DNA of 64,000 bases, taken from Nonomuraea sediminis (lineage in GTDB: Bacteria; Actinomycetota; Actinomycetes; Streptosporangiales; Streptosporangiaceae). The notes below the pieces were generated by a model. That model was not told the DNA's origin, made no database searches, and saw only the letters and a list, made by a program, of their open reading frames with translations. This document shows, piece by piece, positions 40,688 to 48,923 of this stretch. The position numbers and the translations under genes were made by a program. Location: the NCBI RefSeq assembly GCF_018531495.1, contig NZ_JAHDTI010000015.1, forward strand, positions 62,001 through 126,000. Reading direction: 5' to 3'. Numbering within the stretch: the stretch's first letter is position 1; each line of letters starts with the position of its first letter.

Positions 40688-41905
40688 ATGCCCGAGGCAG
40701 TGATCGTCGCGACCGCTCGCTCACCCATCGGCCGAGCGTTCAAGGGCTCGCTCAAGGAGATCCGGCCCGACGACCTCACCGTGCAGATGATCAAGGCGGC
40801 CCTGGCCAAGGTGCCGCAGCTCGACCCGGCCACGATCGACGACATCATGCTCGGCTGCGGGCTCCCCGGCGGCGAGCAGGGCTTCAACATGGCCCGGGTG
40901 GTCTCGGTGATGCTCGGGCTGGACAACGTGCCCGGCACCACGATCACCCGCTACTGCTCCTCCTCGCTCCAGACCACGCGCATGGCCTTCCACGCGATCA
41001 AGGCGGGCGAGGGCGACGTGTTCGTCTCGGCCGGCGTCGAGACCGTGTCGCGCTTCGCGAAGGGCAACTCCGACTCGCTGCCCGACACGCAGAACCCGAT
41101 CTTCCACGACGCCATCGGCCGCACCAAGACCTTCGCCGAGGGCGGCAAGACCTGGCACGACCCGCGCCAGGACGGCGACGTCCCCGACATCTACGTCGCG
41201 ATGGGCCAGACCGCCGAGAACCTGGCCCAGCTCAAGGGCGTCACCCGCCAGGAGCAGGACGAGTTCGGCGTCCGGTCGCAGAACCTGGCAGAGAAGGCGA
41301 TCGCCGACGGGTTCTGGCAGAAGGACATCACCCCGGTCACGCTCCCCGACGGCACGGTCGTCAGCAAGGACGACGGGCCGCGCGCCGGCACCACCTACGA
41401 GGCGGTCAGCGGGCTCAAGCCCGTCTTCCGCCCCGACGGCACGGTCACCGCCGGCAACTGCTGCCCGCTCAACGACGGCGCCGCCGCGGTCATCGTGATG
41501 AGCGACACCAAGGCCGCCGAGCTCGGCATCACGCCGCTGGCGCGCATCGTCTCGACCGGCGTCACCGGCCTCTCCCCCGAGATCATGGGCCTCGGGCCCG
41601 TGGAGGCGTCCAGGATGGCGCTGTCGCGGGCGGGCATGGCCATCGAGGACGTCGACCTCGTCGAGATCAACGAGGCCTTCGCGGCGCAGGTCATCCCCTC
41701 CTACCGCGACCTCGGGATCGACCTCGACCGCCTCAACGTCAACGGCGGCGCGATCGCGGTCGGGCACCCGTTCGGCATGACGGGCGCGCGCATCACCTCG
41801 ACCCTGATCAACAGCCTCCAGCACCACGACAAGTCGATCGGCCTCGAGACGATGTGCGTGGGCGGCGGCCAGGGCATGGCCATGCTCCTCGAGCGCCTGT
41901 CGTAG
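40688..41905 (+). CDS. Acetyl-CoA C-acyltransferase (thiolase)
   Basis: 405-aa thiolase. The acyl-enzyme Cys is at residue 90 (RYCSSSLQT), the His near 360 (VGHPFGMTG), and the second Cys at 390 (MCVGGGQGMAM); NEAFAAQ is also present. It cleaves 3-ketoacyl-CoA or condenses acetyl-CoA. A strong AAGGAGG lies before the ATG. A hairpin follows the stop. In mycobacteria a fadA gene also lies close to cbs and an SGNH hydrolase; direction of the reaction cannot be told from the sequence. Confidence 0.94.
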   Translation: MPEAVIVATARSPIGRAFKGSLKEIRPDDLTVQMIKAALAKVPQLDPATIDDIMLGCGLPGGEQGFNMARVVSVMLGLDNVPGTTITRYCSSSLQTTRMAFHAIKAGEGDVFVSAGVETVSRFAKGNSDSLPDTQNPIFHDAIGRTKTFAEGGKTWHDPRQDGDVPDIYVAMGQTAENLAQLKGVTRQEQDEFGVRSQNLAEKAIADGFWQKDITPVTLPDGTVVSKDDGPRAGTTYEAVSGLKPVFRPDGTVTAGNCCPLNDGAAAVIVMSDTKAAELGITPLARIVSTGVTGLSPEIMGLGPVEASRMALSRAGMAIEDVDLVEINEAFAAQVIPSYRDLGIDLDRLNVNGGAIAVGHPFGMTGARITSTLINSLQHHDKSIGLETMCVGGGQGMAMLLERLS

Positions 41906-41922
41906 CTCTCCCTGCCTCTCCT

Positions 41923-41958
41923 GTACGGCGGGCCGCCGCCACCGGCCGCCCGCCGTAC
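41923..41958 (+). terminator. Hairpin terminator after the thiolase gene
   Basis: GTACGGCGGGC (41923-41933) pairs perfectly with GCCCGCCGTAC (41948-41958) around 14 bases, 18 bases after the stop codon. No T-run. Confidence 0.65.
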
Positions 41959-42408
41959 TCGACCTCAGGACCCGCGACCGGCGCTCCCGGCGAGTCGCCG
42001 CCACTCACTCACCGCCACGCCGCTGTCCTGCGTCGCTCACCGCCACCCCGATCGCCCGCGCGTCTCGATCCCGCGTCGCTCGCCCTCACCTCGGTCGGGC
42101 GCCGGGTCGGCGAGATGGCGTACGGAGAAGCCGGCGCCCAGTACGGCGAGCACCCCGAAACCGTGGCACGCGGGTAACGGGAGTGGCGGTGAGTGGCCCA
42201 GGATCGTGACACGTGGGTTACCGGGGCGGCGGGCAAGCGGGGATCATGGCATGCCGGCGGCAGGTGGACCGGGGCCGTGGGAGGTGGGTTGGGGGCGCCG
42301 TGGCGGCGGGAAAGTGTCATCGACTCGCCGGGAGCGCCGGGCTCGGGGCGCGAGGCATTGACGGCGGGCGGCCGGTGGCGGAGGCCTCGCCGTACAGCAA
42401 CAGGAGGA
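41959..42408. other. 450-bp stretch without a supported gene
   Basis: Several short frames exist on both strands, but none has a good start, ribosome site or protein-like composition. A loose inverted similarity exists between CACTCACTCACCGCCACGCC near 42005 and GGGAGTGGCGGTGAGTGGC near 42180. A small RNA is possible but unsupported. Confidence 0.5.
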
Positions 42409-42819
42409 TCAGCCGTGGCGGTCGGGGCCTGCGTGGGTGAGGGTGATGCGGAGGATGACGCGGCGGTCGCGGACCATGGCGGCGCGGTAGTCGTCCCAGT
42501 CCGGGTGTTCTCCTGAGATGTCGCGGTAGTAGGCCACGAGGTGGTCCATCGCCTCGGGAAGGTGGATCACCTCGGCGGTGCCGTCGATCTGGATCCACTC
42601 GCCGAAGAAGCCGTCGCTCATCACGCAGACCGACACGGACGGGTCACGCAGGACGTTGTGCGTCTTCGCGGCGGTCTCGCGGGTGCTGATCACCGCGTAT
42701 CCCTCGGAGTCCACGCCGACCGTCACCGGCGACATCTGCGGGCGCCCATCGCGATGTCTGGTGAGCAGGACGGCACGGTGGTTCTTGCGGAGGTAGGCGC
42801 GGGCCTTGTCGAAATCCAT
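42409..42819 (-). CDS. PPOX-class FMN/F420-binding oxidoreductase
   Basis: 136-aa protein of the pyridoxamine 5'-phosphate oxidase-like split-barrel fold: AVLLTRHRDGRPQMSPVTVGVD, then SVSVCVMSDGF and EWIQIDGTAEVIHLPE. The short length and the start resemble F420-dependent (Rv1155-like) members. Such proteins reduce or bind tetrapyrroles, F420 or other cofactors. Monocistronic. I cannot separate FMN from F420 use. Confidence 0.86.
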   Translation of the reverse strand: MDFDKARAYLRKNHRAVLLTRHRDGRPQMSPVTVGVDSEGYAVISTRETAAKTHNVLRDPSVSVCVMSDGFFGEWIQIDGTAEVIHLPEAMDHLVAYYRDISGEHPDWDDYRAAMVRDRRVILRITLTHAGPDRHG

Positions 42820-42874
42820 CCCTCAATGATCGCGCGCCCGTACCAGCGGCACGGGCGCGGGGGTGGACCGGGCT

Positions 42875-43108
42875 CTACATGGAGCCCGAGCGGTTACGGC
42901 GGTGCCGCTCGTGCTCGAGCACGATCGCGGCGGCGTAGCCGTGGGACAGCCCGTGCTCGTCGGCAAGCCAGTTGGCCCGCTCGTCACACCTGAGGAAAGC
43001 CGGGCCGTTCTCGATGGCTTGGAACCACTCGGGGAGTGCGCGTCCCGTTACGGTTGGGACCCTGGCGATGAGCTTTGTCTGCGTCTCCGGTGAGTGGTTC
43101 AAGGACAT
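42875..43108 (-). CDS. DUF4287-like small protein
   Basis: 77-aa protein with a central W-rich motif (LPEWFQAIENG), WLADEHGLSHGYAAAIVLEHE, the HGL-G-A pattern of DUF4287 proteins. The ATG at 43108 has GGAGG five bases upstream; the longer frame to 43450 overlaps the terminator and the next gene and is rejected. Function unknown. Confidence 0.75.
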   Translation of the reverse strand: MSLNHSPETQTKLIARVPTVTGRALPEWFQAIENGPAFLRCDERANWLADEHGLSHGYAAAIVLEHERHRRNRSGSM

Positions 43109-43211
43109 GGGCACCTCCACGGATAAGGTCCTTTGCTCGACACTGCAACACGAGTTCCGGAAAGGCAACCCCCAAATTCGTGACGAGGCGTAGATCTTCC
43201 GTCGCACAACG

Positions 43212-43241
43212 AGAAGGCCCCGCCGGTGGGCGAGGCCTTCT
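43212..43241 (-). terminator. Terminator of the Bax-inhibitor-1 gene
   Basis: AGAAGGCC (43212-43219) pairs with GGCCTTCT (43234-43241), extended inward by GCC/GGC pairs around a short loop. It lies 14 bases after the stop of the minus-strand gene. Confidence 0.7.
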
Positions 43242-43254
43242 GGAGGATGAACGG

Positions 43255-44046
43255 TCAGTCGTTGCTGGTGAAATAACTGATGAACCGCAGGACCTCGAGG
43301 TAGATCCACACCAGGCTCAGCGTCAGGCCGAACGCGCACTGCCAGGCGAACTTCTCCGGGGCGCCCTGCCGGACGCCCTGCTCGACGGCGTCGAAGTCGA
43401 GCAGCAGGAAGAAGCAGCCGATCAGGATCATGGCCACGCTGAAGATCCAACCGAGCGGGCTGTCGGTGCGCAGCCCGAGCCCGCCGGCGACGAAGAAGCC
43501 GACGATCCAGTTGACCAGCATGAGGCCGAGGGCGGAGATCGCGGCGGCGATCACGAACTTGGTGAACTTGGGCGTCACCCGCACGACGCGCAGCGCGTAG
43601 ACGGTCAGCACGCCGCCGAAGGCGAAGGCCGTGCCGAGGACCGCCTGGAGCACGATGCCGTTGTAGAGGCTCTCGTAAAGGTGGCTGATACTTCCCAGGA
43701 ACACGCCCTCGAACAGCGCGTAGCCGAGGATCAGCGCCGGGTTGGTGCTCTGCTTGAACGAGGCGACCAGGCCGAGGACCAACGCGATGAGGGCGCTGAA
43801 GATGGCGATGCGGACCGGCACGTCGAAGTACCAGGCCGCGGCGGCGCCAAGGATGAGTGTGCCCAGGGTCAAGAACCCGCGCACCACGACATCGTCGATC
43901 GTCATCGCCCGGTAGGCGGGCGCGGGAGGGGCATACGACGGAGCGTCGTACATGTTCTGCAGGTGCTGGGGACTCGGCGCCTGCGCCGCCCAGCCTCCTA
44001 CCTGGCCTCCGCGAGACCGGCTGAATACGGGGTTCTTGCTCTCCAT
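43255..44046 (-). CDS. Bax inhibitor-1/YccA-family membrane protein
   Basis: 263-aa protein with a ~45-residue Pro- and Gln-rich cytoplasmic start and seven transmembrane helices. Family motifs: an ILGYALFEGVFLG helix, then the conserved LLDFDAVEQG Asp pair in the last helices, associated with proton or calcium movement in BsYetJ-type members. AGGAGG stands five bases before ATG 44046. It ends in SYFTSND. Role in this organism unknown; probably housekeeping. Confidence 0.9.
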   Translation of the reverse strand: MESKNPVFSRSRGGQVGGWAAQAPSPQHLQNMYDAPSYAPPAPAYRAMTIDDVVVRGFLTLGTLILGAAAAWYFDVPVRIAIFSALIALVLGLVASFKQSTNPALILGYALFEGVFLGSISHLYESLYNGIVLQAVLGTAFAFGGVLTVYALRVVRVTPKFTKFVIAAAISALGLMLVNWIVGFFVAGGLGLRTDSPLGWIFSVAMILIGCFFLLLDFDAVEQGVRQGAPEKFAWQCAFGLTLSLVWIYLEVLRFISYFTSND

Positions 44047-44240
44047 CGCTTCCTCCTGAGGGACGAGCCTATGGGAGAGGCCGTCACCGTGTACATCTGA
44101 GATCCCAACGAACGCCCGCGCGTAGGAGTTCCCTCGTAGCACATAGTAGTCGGGTGCCTATTCGCGATCACGTCGTCACTGACCGCTGCCGAAGGGCATA
44201 AGTTATCCGTAAATGCGGAGTTTGCCGAGGTAGATGCCGG

Positions 44241-44313
44241 TGCCCCCGGCGGGACTCGAACCCGCACTACAACCCTTTTAAGGGGTTTGCCTCTGCCTTT
44301 GGGCTACGGGGGC
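44241..44313 (-). tRNA. Class I tRNA with UAA anticodon
   Basis: The 73-nt transcript folds as a cloverleaf: acceptor GCCCCCG/CGGGGGC, D arm GCC/GGC with a GG in the loop, anticodon stem AACCC/GGGTT with loop CTTAAAA, so the anticodon is UAA (reads UUA, leucine), variable loop of only five bases (GTAGT), T arm GCGGG/CCCGC with loop TTCGAGT, discriminator A. Bacterial tRNA-Leu normally has a long variable arm; this one does not. The 3' CCA is not encoded (ACCG). Amino-acid identity is therefore uncertain; an aminoacylation by LeuRS is possible but unproven. Confidence 0.8.
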
Positions 44314-44362
44314 GCCGCAATCATACGAAACGGACCATCCATCCGAGGAGCACAACTTCGCA

Positions 44363-44881
44363 TCAGCCGTCACACATGTCAGATCTGCGGTGAAGTGACA
44401 GGGCTCCTGCCACTCTGTCCAGGAAGAGAACCCCGTCCAGATGGTCCAGTTGGTGCTGAATACACCTTGCTTCGAAGGCATCAGCCTCGATGGTGACGCG
44501 ATCTCCGCTACCTGGCAAACGCCCTAGTACGGTGATGCGTGACGCCCGCCGTATGTCCGCCGAGAGGCCGGCGACGGAGGCGCAGCGCTCCCTGCCGCCC
44601 TCCCAGCGGGAGGCCTGCGCGAGGCGTGGATTGACCACCACGAGCTCTCCGGCCCACGAGCGGCTGCGGGGGTGCGGCCCGGCGTCGAAGGCGATCAGGC
44701 GCCAGCTCAGCCCGATCTGGGGGGCTGCCAGGCCGCTCATGCCCGGCTGGTCGCGCATCGTGGCGAGCAGGTCGGCGGCGGCCGCCACCACCTCGGGCGC
44801 GGTTGGGTCGACCTCGTCGGCGGAGGCGGACAGCACGGGATGCGGCGCCCCCAGCACCTCGCGTGCCGTGCCGGTGCTCAC
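44363..44881 (-). CDS. Peptide deformylase homologue with altered HExxH motif
   Basis: 172-aa protein of the peptide deformylase family, which removes formyl from new N termini. Motif 1 is GMSGLAAPQIGLS (normal). Motif 2, usually EGCLS, reads RERCASV with Cys100 kept. Motif 3, usually HExDH, reads HQLDH (residues 143-147): the metal-binding His pair is kept, but the catalytic Glu is Gln. It may be inactive, weak, or specialised. GTG 44881 overlaps the stop of the ACT-protein gene (GTGA), so it is the second gene of a two-gene operon. Confidence 0.85.
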   Translation of the reverse strand: MSTGTAREVLGAPHPVLSASADEVDPTAPEVVAAAADLLATMRDQPGMSGLAAPQIGLSWRLIAFDAGPHPRSRSWAGELVVVNPRLAQASRWEGGRERCASVAGLSADIRRASRITVLGRLPGSGDRVTIEADAFEARCIQHQLDHLDGVLFLDRVAGALSLHRRSDMCDG

Positions 44882-45390
44882 AGCAGGTCCGGTTCGACGG
44901 GGCGGAAGGTGATGTCCGAGTCGAGCCCGGCGCCCACCACGGCCAGGTGGCGCATCAGCTCGGCCACGTCTACCTCCTCGGGCAGCTCGACGTCGGCGAT
45001 GAGCACGTACAGGCGGCCGGTCAGCCGGGTGCTCATGCCGGTGATGTTGCCGCCCACCGAGGCCAGCGCCGCGCTGATGGCCGAGATGATGCCGGGTCTG
45101 TCGGGCCCGTGCACGGTGAGCACGTAGCCCAGGCCGCTGGCGGGGCAGCCGAAGTAACGCCGCGCCTCGACGGCCGCGGCGGTGATCACCAGGTCGGGCG
45201 CGCACAGCCGCTTGGTGAGCTCGTCGGCGTCCAGGTCGCCGTTGACCAGCAGCATCATCGCGACGTGGCCGCCGAGCAGCGTCATCGTCGAGTCCTGGAT
45301 GTTGACGCCGCAATCGGCCAGCGCGCCGGCGACAGTGGCTATCACGCCCGGCCTGTCGACGCCGAGCACGGTCACCGCCGATAGCCCCAC
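44878..45390 (-). CDS. Double-ACT-domain protein (GcvR-like)
   Basis: 170-aa protein made of two ACT domains: VTVLGVDRPGVIATVAGALADCGVNIQDS (about residues 6-34), and a second one starting VLTVHGPDRPGIISAISAAL. Family members such as GcvR bind amino acids and modulate glycine cleavage or amino-acid enzymes. The GTG start at 45390 is preceded by GGGGGA. It heads the ACT - deformylase operon; pairing with an altered deformylase is unusual and its meaning is unknown. Confidence 0.87.
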   Translation of the reverse strand: MGLSAVTVLGVDRPGVIATVAGALADCGVNIQDSTMTLLGGHVAMMLLVNGDLDADELTKRLCAPDLVITAAAVEARRYFGCPASGLGYVLTVHGPDRPGIISAISAALASVGGNITGMSTRLTGRLYVLIADVELPEEVDVAELMRHLAVVGAGLDSDITFRPVEPDLL

Positions 45391-45429
45391 CCTTGGATCC
45401 CCCTTCGTCAAAGAGTCCACGGGTGCCGA

Positions 45430-45461
45430 AAGCGCCCCGGTGCATGGGCACCGGGGCGCTT
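45430..45461 (-). terminator. 14-bp perfect hairpin after the NADH dehydrogenase gene
   Basis: AAGCGCCCCGGTGC (45430-45443) and GCACCGGGGCGCTT (45448-45461) form a perfect stem with a four-base ATGG loop. It lies 12 bases beyond the stop of the minus-strand gene. Because it is symmetric it may also act on the other strand. Confidence 0.8.
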
Positions 45462-45473
45462 GCCGTACTCGAG

Positions 45474-46790
45474 CTAGCGGCGGTTCGCCGCCACCGCGGC
45501 CCTGAACTCGTCGCGGGGGTGTTCCATCTCGCCAAGCGAGATCGTCTCCCGCTTGAAGAAGAGCGCGAGTGTCCAGTCGACGACGACGCGGACCTTGCGA
45601 TTCAGCGTCGGCACCCGCGACAGATGGTAGGTGCGGTGCATGAACCACGCAGGGAAACCGCGCAGCTTCACACCGTAGACGTTGGCCACGCCCTGGTGCA
45701 GGCCGAGACCGGCGACCGATCCGACATACTTGTGGCGGTAGTCGACCAGTTGCTCCCCGCGCAGGTAGTGGATGATGTTGTCGGCCAGCACCTTGGCCTG
45801 GCGGACCGCGTGCTGGGCGTTGGGCGCGCAGTACTCGCCGGGGTTGGTCACGTCCGGCACGCCCGCCGCGTCGCCCGCGGCGAAGGCGCCCTCGACCCCG
45901 GCCACGGTCAGCAGGGTCGTGGTCTTGATCCGGCCGCGCTCGTCGACGGGCAGGTCGGTGCTGTTGACGACCGGGCTGGGCTTGACGCCCGCGGTCCAGA
46001 CGAGGGTCTCGGCGTCGAACTCGGTGCCGTCGGAGAGCACCACGTGGCCGCCCTCGCACGACTCGAGCCGGGTCTCCATCTTGACATCGATGCCGCGCTC
46101 ACGCAGCTGCTCGAGCGTCCACTTGCCCATCTCGGGCCCGACCTCGGGCAGGATGCGGTTGCTCGCCTCGACGAGCACCCAGCGGATGTCGGCCGGGCTG
46201 ATGTTGCGGTAGTACTTCGTGGAGTCCCTGGCCATGTCCTCCAGCTCGGCCAGCGCCTCGACGCCGGCGAATCCGGCGCCGACGAACACGAAGGTGAGCG
46301 CCCTGCGGCGCACCTCGGGGTCGTCGGTCGACTCGGCCACGTCGAGCAGGTGCAGCACCCGGTTGCGCAGCGCGATCGCCTCGCCGACCTCCTTGAAGCC
46401 GATGCCGATGTCGGTGAGCCCGGGGATCGGCAGCGTCCGCGAGATCGAGCCGACGGCCATGACGATCACGTCGTAGGCGACCTCGCGCGACTCGCCCTCG
46501 GCGGGCTGGAAGGTGGCGGTCCGCTCGGAGTGGTTGACCTTGGTCACCGTGCCGTTGAGTATGCGCACCTTGGGCAGGATCCGCCGCAGCGGCGCGACCA
46601 TGTGCCGCGGCGACAGGCTGCCGGCCGCCGCCTCGGGGAGGAACGGCTGGTAGGTCATGTAGGACTGGGGGTCGATGATGGTGATGGTCACGTCGCCGGA
46701 ACGCAGCTGGCTCCGGAGTTTCTTCTGCAGACGCAGCGCGGTGTACAGGCCGACGTATCCGCCGCCGACGATAAGGATGTTCTTGTTCAT
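45474..46790 (-). CDS. ndh: Type II NADH dehydrogenase (NAD(P)/FAD oxidoreductase)
   Basis: 438-aa flavoprotein: FAD motif ILIVGGGYVGLY at the N terminus, YQPFLPEAAAG, NAD-binding VFVGAGFAGVEALAE, AAGDAAGVPD, PNAQHAVRQAKVLADNI and a C-terminal amphipathic part (about residues 360-438) that attaches to the membrane. It transfers electrons from NADH to quinone without proton pumping. The longer frame to 46832 is rejected in favour of ATG 46790. Single gene with its own terminator. Confidence 0.92.
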   Translation of the reverse strand: MNKNILIVGGGYVGLYTALRLQKKLRSQLRSGDVTITIIDPQSYMTYQPFLPEAAAGSLSPRHMVAPLRRILPKVRILNGTVTKVNHSERTATFQPAEGESREVAYDVIVMAVGSISRTLPIPGLTDIGIGFKEVGEAIALRNRVLHLLDVAESTDDPEVRRRALTFVFVGAGFAGVEALAELEDMARDSTKYYRNISPADIRWVLVEASNRILPEVGPEMGKWTLEQLRERGIDVKMETRLESCEGGHVVLSDGTEFDAETLVWTAGVKPSPVVNSTDLPVDERGRIKTTTLLTVAGVEGAFAAGDAAGVPDVTNPGEYCAPNAQHAVRQAKVLADNIIHYLRGEQLVDYRHKYVGSVAGLGLHQGVANVYGVKLRGFPAWFMHRTYHLSRVPTLNRKVRVVVDWTLALFFKRETISLGEMEHPRDEFRAAVAANRR

Positions 46791-46883
46791 CCTGAGGCCC
46801 CATCCTCGTGGAGTGCTTGTGAAAGCATTCACAAGGTTATAAGGCGCCCGTCAGGAAATCTATTCCGGGGGTGGTGCTCCTCG

Positions 46884-47666
46884 TCACACCGCCATCTCGC
46901 GGGCCCTGGCGAAGACCTGGTCCAGCATCTCGGCGGTGACCCTGCCGGTGAAGGTGTTCTGCTGGCTGGGGTGATAGCAGCCGAGCAACGTCACGTCACC
47001 GATGACGACCTCGACCCCGTGCCCGAACGCCGGCCTCGAGCGCGGCAGGTCGAACCCGGCCGCCTTCAGCGCCGGCCACGCCGCCTGCCAGGCGAACCCG
47101 CCCAGCGCCACGATCACCCTGAGCCCCGGCCGTACGAGCTCGATCTCCCGCTCCAGCCACGGCCGGCAGGCGTCACGCTCCTCCGGCGTGGGCTTGTTGG
47201 CCGGCGGCGCGCATCTCACCGCCGCCGCCACCCGCGCCCCGACGAGCTTCTGCCCGTCACCGGCGTGCGTGCTGGTCTCCTGTACGGCGAGGCCGCTGCG
47301 GTACAGCGAGGCGAACAGCCAGTCGCCGCTGCGGTCACCGGTGAAGATCCGCCCCGTCCGGTTGCCGCCGTGCGCCGCGGGGGCCAGGCCCACGATCAGC
47401 ACGCGCGGCTCCTCGTCGCCCCAGCCGGGAACCGGCCGACCCCAGTACGTCTCGTCCGCGAACGCGCGCCGCCTCACCTCGGCGACCTCTTCGCGCCAGG
47501 CCACCAGGCGGGGGCAGGCACGGCAGACGGACTGCCTGGCCGTGAGCTCCGCGAGGGTGCTGCTGGTGGCCGCGAGGCGGCGCACGTCCGCGGGGTCCTG
47601 GGCGACGGGCGTGTCAGCCGTCGCGGGATCGCCGGGCCAGCCGCTGCCCGGTGGTACGAAGCTCAT
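46884..47666 (-). CDS. Uracil-DNA glycosylase, family 5 (UDGb-like)
   Basis: 260-aa DNA repair enzyme. The first motif is LIVGLAPAAHGGNRTGRIFTGD, which has no acidic residue at the water-activating position, as in family 5 (UDGb), and the second is CYHPSQQNTFTGR. CRACPRL with Cys pairs and a later Cys suggest an iron-sulfur cluster, as in families 4 and 5. It removes uracil and other deaminated bases from DNA. Ends MAV, with no operon partner beyond the neighbouring HAAS gene, 18 bases away. Confidence 0.9.
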   Translation of the reverse strand: MSFVPPGSGWPGDPATADTPVAQDPADVRRLAATSSTLAELTARQSVCRACPRLVAWREEVAEVRRRAFADETYWGRPVPGWGDEEPRVLIVGLAPAAHGGNRTGRIFTGDRSGDWLFASLYRSGLAVQETSTHAGDGQKLVGARVAAAVRCAPPANKPTPEERDACRPWLEREIELVRPGLRVIVALGGFAWQAAWPALKAAGFDLPRSRPAFGHGVEVVIGDVTLLGCYHPSQQNTFTGRVTAEMLDQVFARAREMAV

Positions 47667-47684
47667 GACTCCGATGGTGCCCGA

Positions 47685-48512
47685 TCACTTCGTCCTGGAC
47701 GGGGTCGGGCTGGGACAGACCTGAGGAGCGGTGGCGGCCTGTTCGTCCTGCGAGGTGCTCACCAGCGGCAGCGGGTAGCGGTTGAGCACCGGCTCACCGC
47801 ACGAGCGGTCCACCTGGTAGCCGAAGTCCTCGGGGTCGACCGTGATCGGCTTGCCGTCCTGATCGTAGAGGTAGACGTCCTTCAGCGGGCTGCCGTCCTT
47901 GGCGTACGGCTTGATGTTGTAGACCTCGTCGCCCACGGAGACCTGCCGCACGATCTCCCCCTCCAGGGAACTCCGCTGTTCCGCGTCCTTCCACTCCTGG
48001 GCTTGGACGGCCCCGGCGAGCACCGCGAAGCCGCCCAGCACGTTGAGCGCCACGACCAGGGGCACCAGCAGCCGCACGGGCCTGCGCATGCCGATCCACA
48101 CCGAGACCGCCACCCCGCCCGCGGCCATCAGGAACTCACCCGGGTTGGCGGGCACCAGCCCGCTGCGAAACGTCAGCACCTGCAGCAGCATGGCGAGCGC
48201 GTAGCCGCGCAGCACCCACCAGCCGGGCCTGAGCTGCCGTATGAAGCCCCGCGCCGCCGTGAACGACTCGTGGTGCGCCAGGGCCCTGACGCGGCTCCAC
48301 GCCCCTCTCCGACCTTCCGGCCTGCCCCCGTAGGCGGCCGCGAGCTCGGCGGCGTAGGCGATCGGCGGTCCGAGCCGCTCCTCCAGCGGCAGGCCGGACT
48401 CCATGGCGATCTCGGCCAGGTGGTCGTCGAGGTCCTCCAGCAGCCCGTCCCGGTCGGGATGGTCGGCGAGCGCCTCGCGTACGGCTCGCGCGTACTCCTC
48501 GACAGTCATCAC
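47685..48512 (-). CDS. HAAS-domain membrane protein
   Basis: 275-aa protein: an N-terminal helical HAAS-like domain (YARAVREALADHPDRDGLLEDLDDHLAEI, then GPPIAYAAELAAAYGG), four hydrophobic segments (about residues 95-190) and a C-terminal part of mixed polarity. HAAS proteins usually pair with PadR regulators, as here: GTG 48512 or ATG 48509 overlaps the PadR stop. It may sense membrane stress or control transport. No specific role can be read. Confidence 0.83.
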   Translation of the reverse strand: MMTVEEYARAVREALADHPDRDGLLEDLDDHLAEIAMESGLPLEERLGPPIAYAAELAAAYGGRPEGRRGAWSRVRALAHHESFTAARGFIRQLRPGWWVLRGYALAMLLQVLTFRSGLVPANPGEFLMAAGGVAVSVWIGMRRPVRLLVPLVVALNVLGGFAVLAGAVQAQEWKDAEQRSSLEGEIVRQVSVGDEVYNIKPYAKDGSPLKDVYLYDQDGKPITVDPEDFGYQVDRSCGEPVLNRYPLPLVSTSQDEQAATAPQVCPSPTPSRTK

Positions 48513-48844
48513 GCGTTCCCCTTCTCGAGCAGCGATGCCATGGTGGCGGCGAATGAGGCCCAGGTCTTGGCCGACGAGGCGTACAGGCCGCGCCCCGCGT
48601 CGTTGAGGCCGTAGTACTTGCGGTGGGGCCCCTCGCCGGAGGCGACCACGTAGGACGTGAGCACCCCGGCCTTGAACAGCCGCCGCAGCGTGCCGTAGAC
48701 GGAGGCGTCGCCCACCTCCTCGAGCCCGGCCTCGCGGAGCCTGCGCACGATGTCGTAGCCGTAGCCGTCGCGCTCGTCGAGCACCGCCAGCACGGCCAGA
48801 TCGAGCACGCCCTTGAGGAGCTGGCTTGTATCCACGCGATGCAC
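48509..48844 (-). CDS. PadR-family regulator
   Basis: 111-aa PadR protein: winged helix LLKGVLDLAVLAVLDERDGYGYDIVRRLREAG, the VGDASVYGTLRRLFKAGVL recognition helix and YYGLNDAGR wing. GTG 48844 stands inside the palindrome 48844-48868, and TAACAC lies six bases upstream, so it is probably leaderless and self-repressed. Coupled to the HAAS gene; the two form a PadR/HAAS control pair. Confidence 0.9.
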   Translation of the reverse strand: MHRVDTSQLLKGVLDLAVLAVLDERDGYGYDIVRRLREAGLEEVGDASVYGTLRRLFKAGVLTSYVVASGEGPHRKYYGLNDAGRGLYASSAKTWASFAATMASLLEKGNA

Positions 48845-48868
48845 ACTACTGTGTTAAGCACAGTAGTG
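48844..48868 (-). promoter_or_regulatory. PadR operator
   Basis: CACTACTGTG (48844-48853), five bases, CACAGTAGTG (48859-48868), a perfect 10-bp inverted repeat that overlaps the proposed -10 element and the start codon. Confidence 0.75.
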
Positions 48869-48878
48869 CCAACAAGAA

Positions 48879-48908
48879 ACCGGATGGCGCCCGAGGGCAC
48901 CATCCGGT
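48879..48908 (-). terminator. Terminator of the secreted repeat protein gene
   Basis: ACCGGATGG (48879-48887) pairs with CCATCCGGT (48900-48908); inside, GCCC pairs with GGGC. It starts 16 bases after the stop codon of the minus-strand gene. Confidence 0.75.
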
Positions 48909-48923
48909 CTCAGGTCACTTCGA

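Noticed and set aside
44241..44313. bldA-type tRNA-Leu
   Set aside because: Although the anticodon is UAA, the long variable arm of bldA and other leucine tRNAs is missing, so the name is not used.
45393..48614. 1073-codon plus-strand frame
   Set aside because: Runs antisense to NADH dehydrogenase, glycosylase and HAAS genes, all supported by motifs; no motif of its own.
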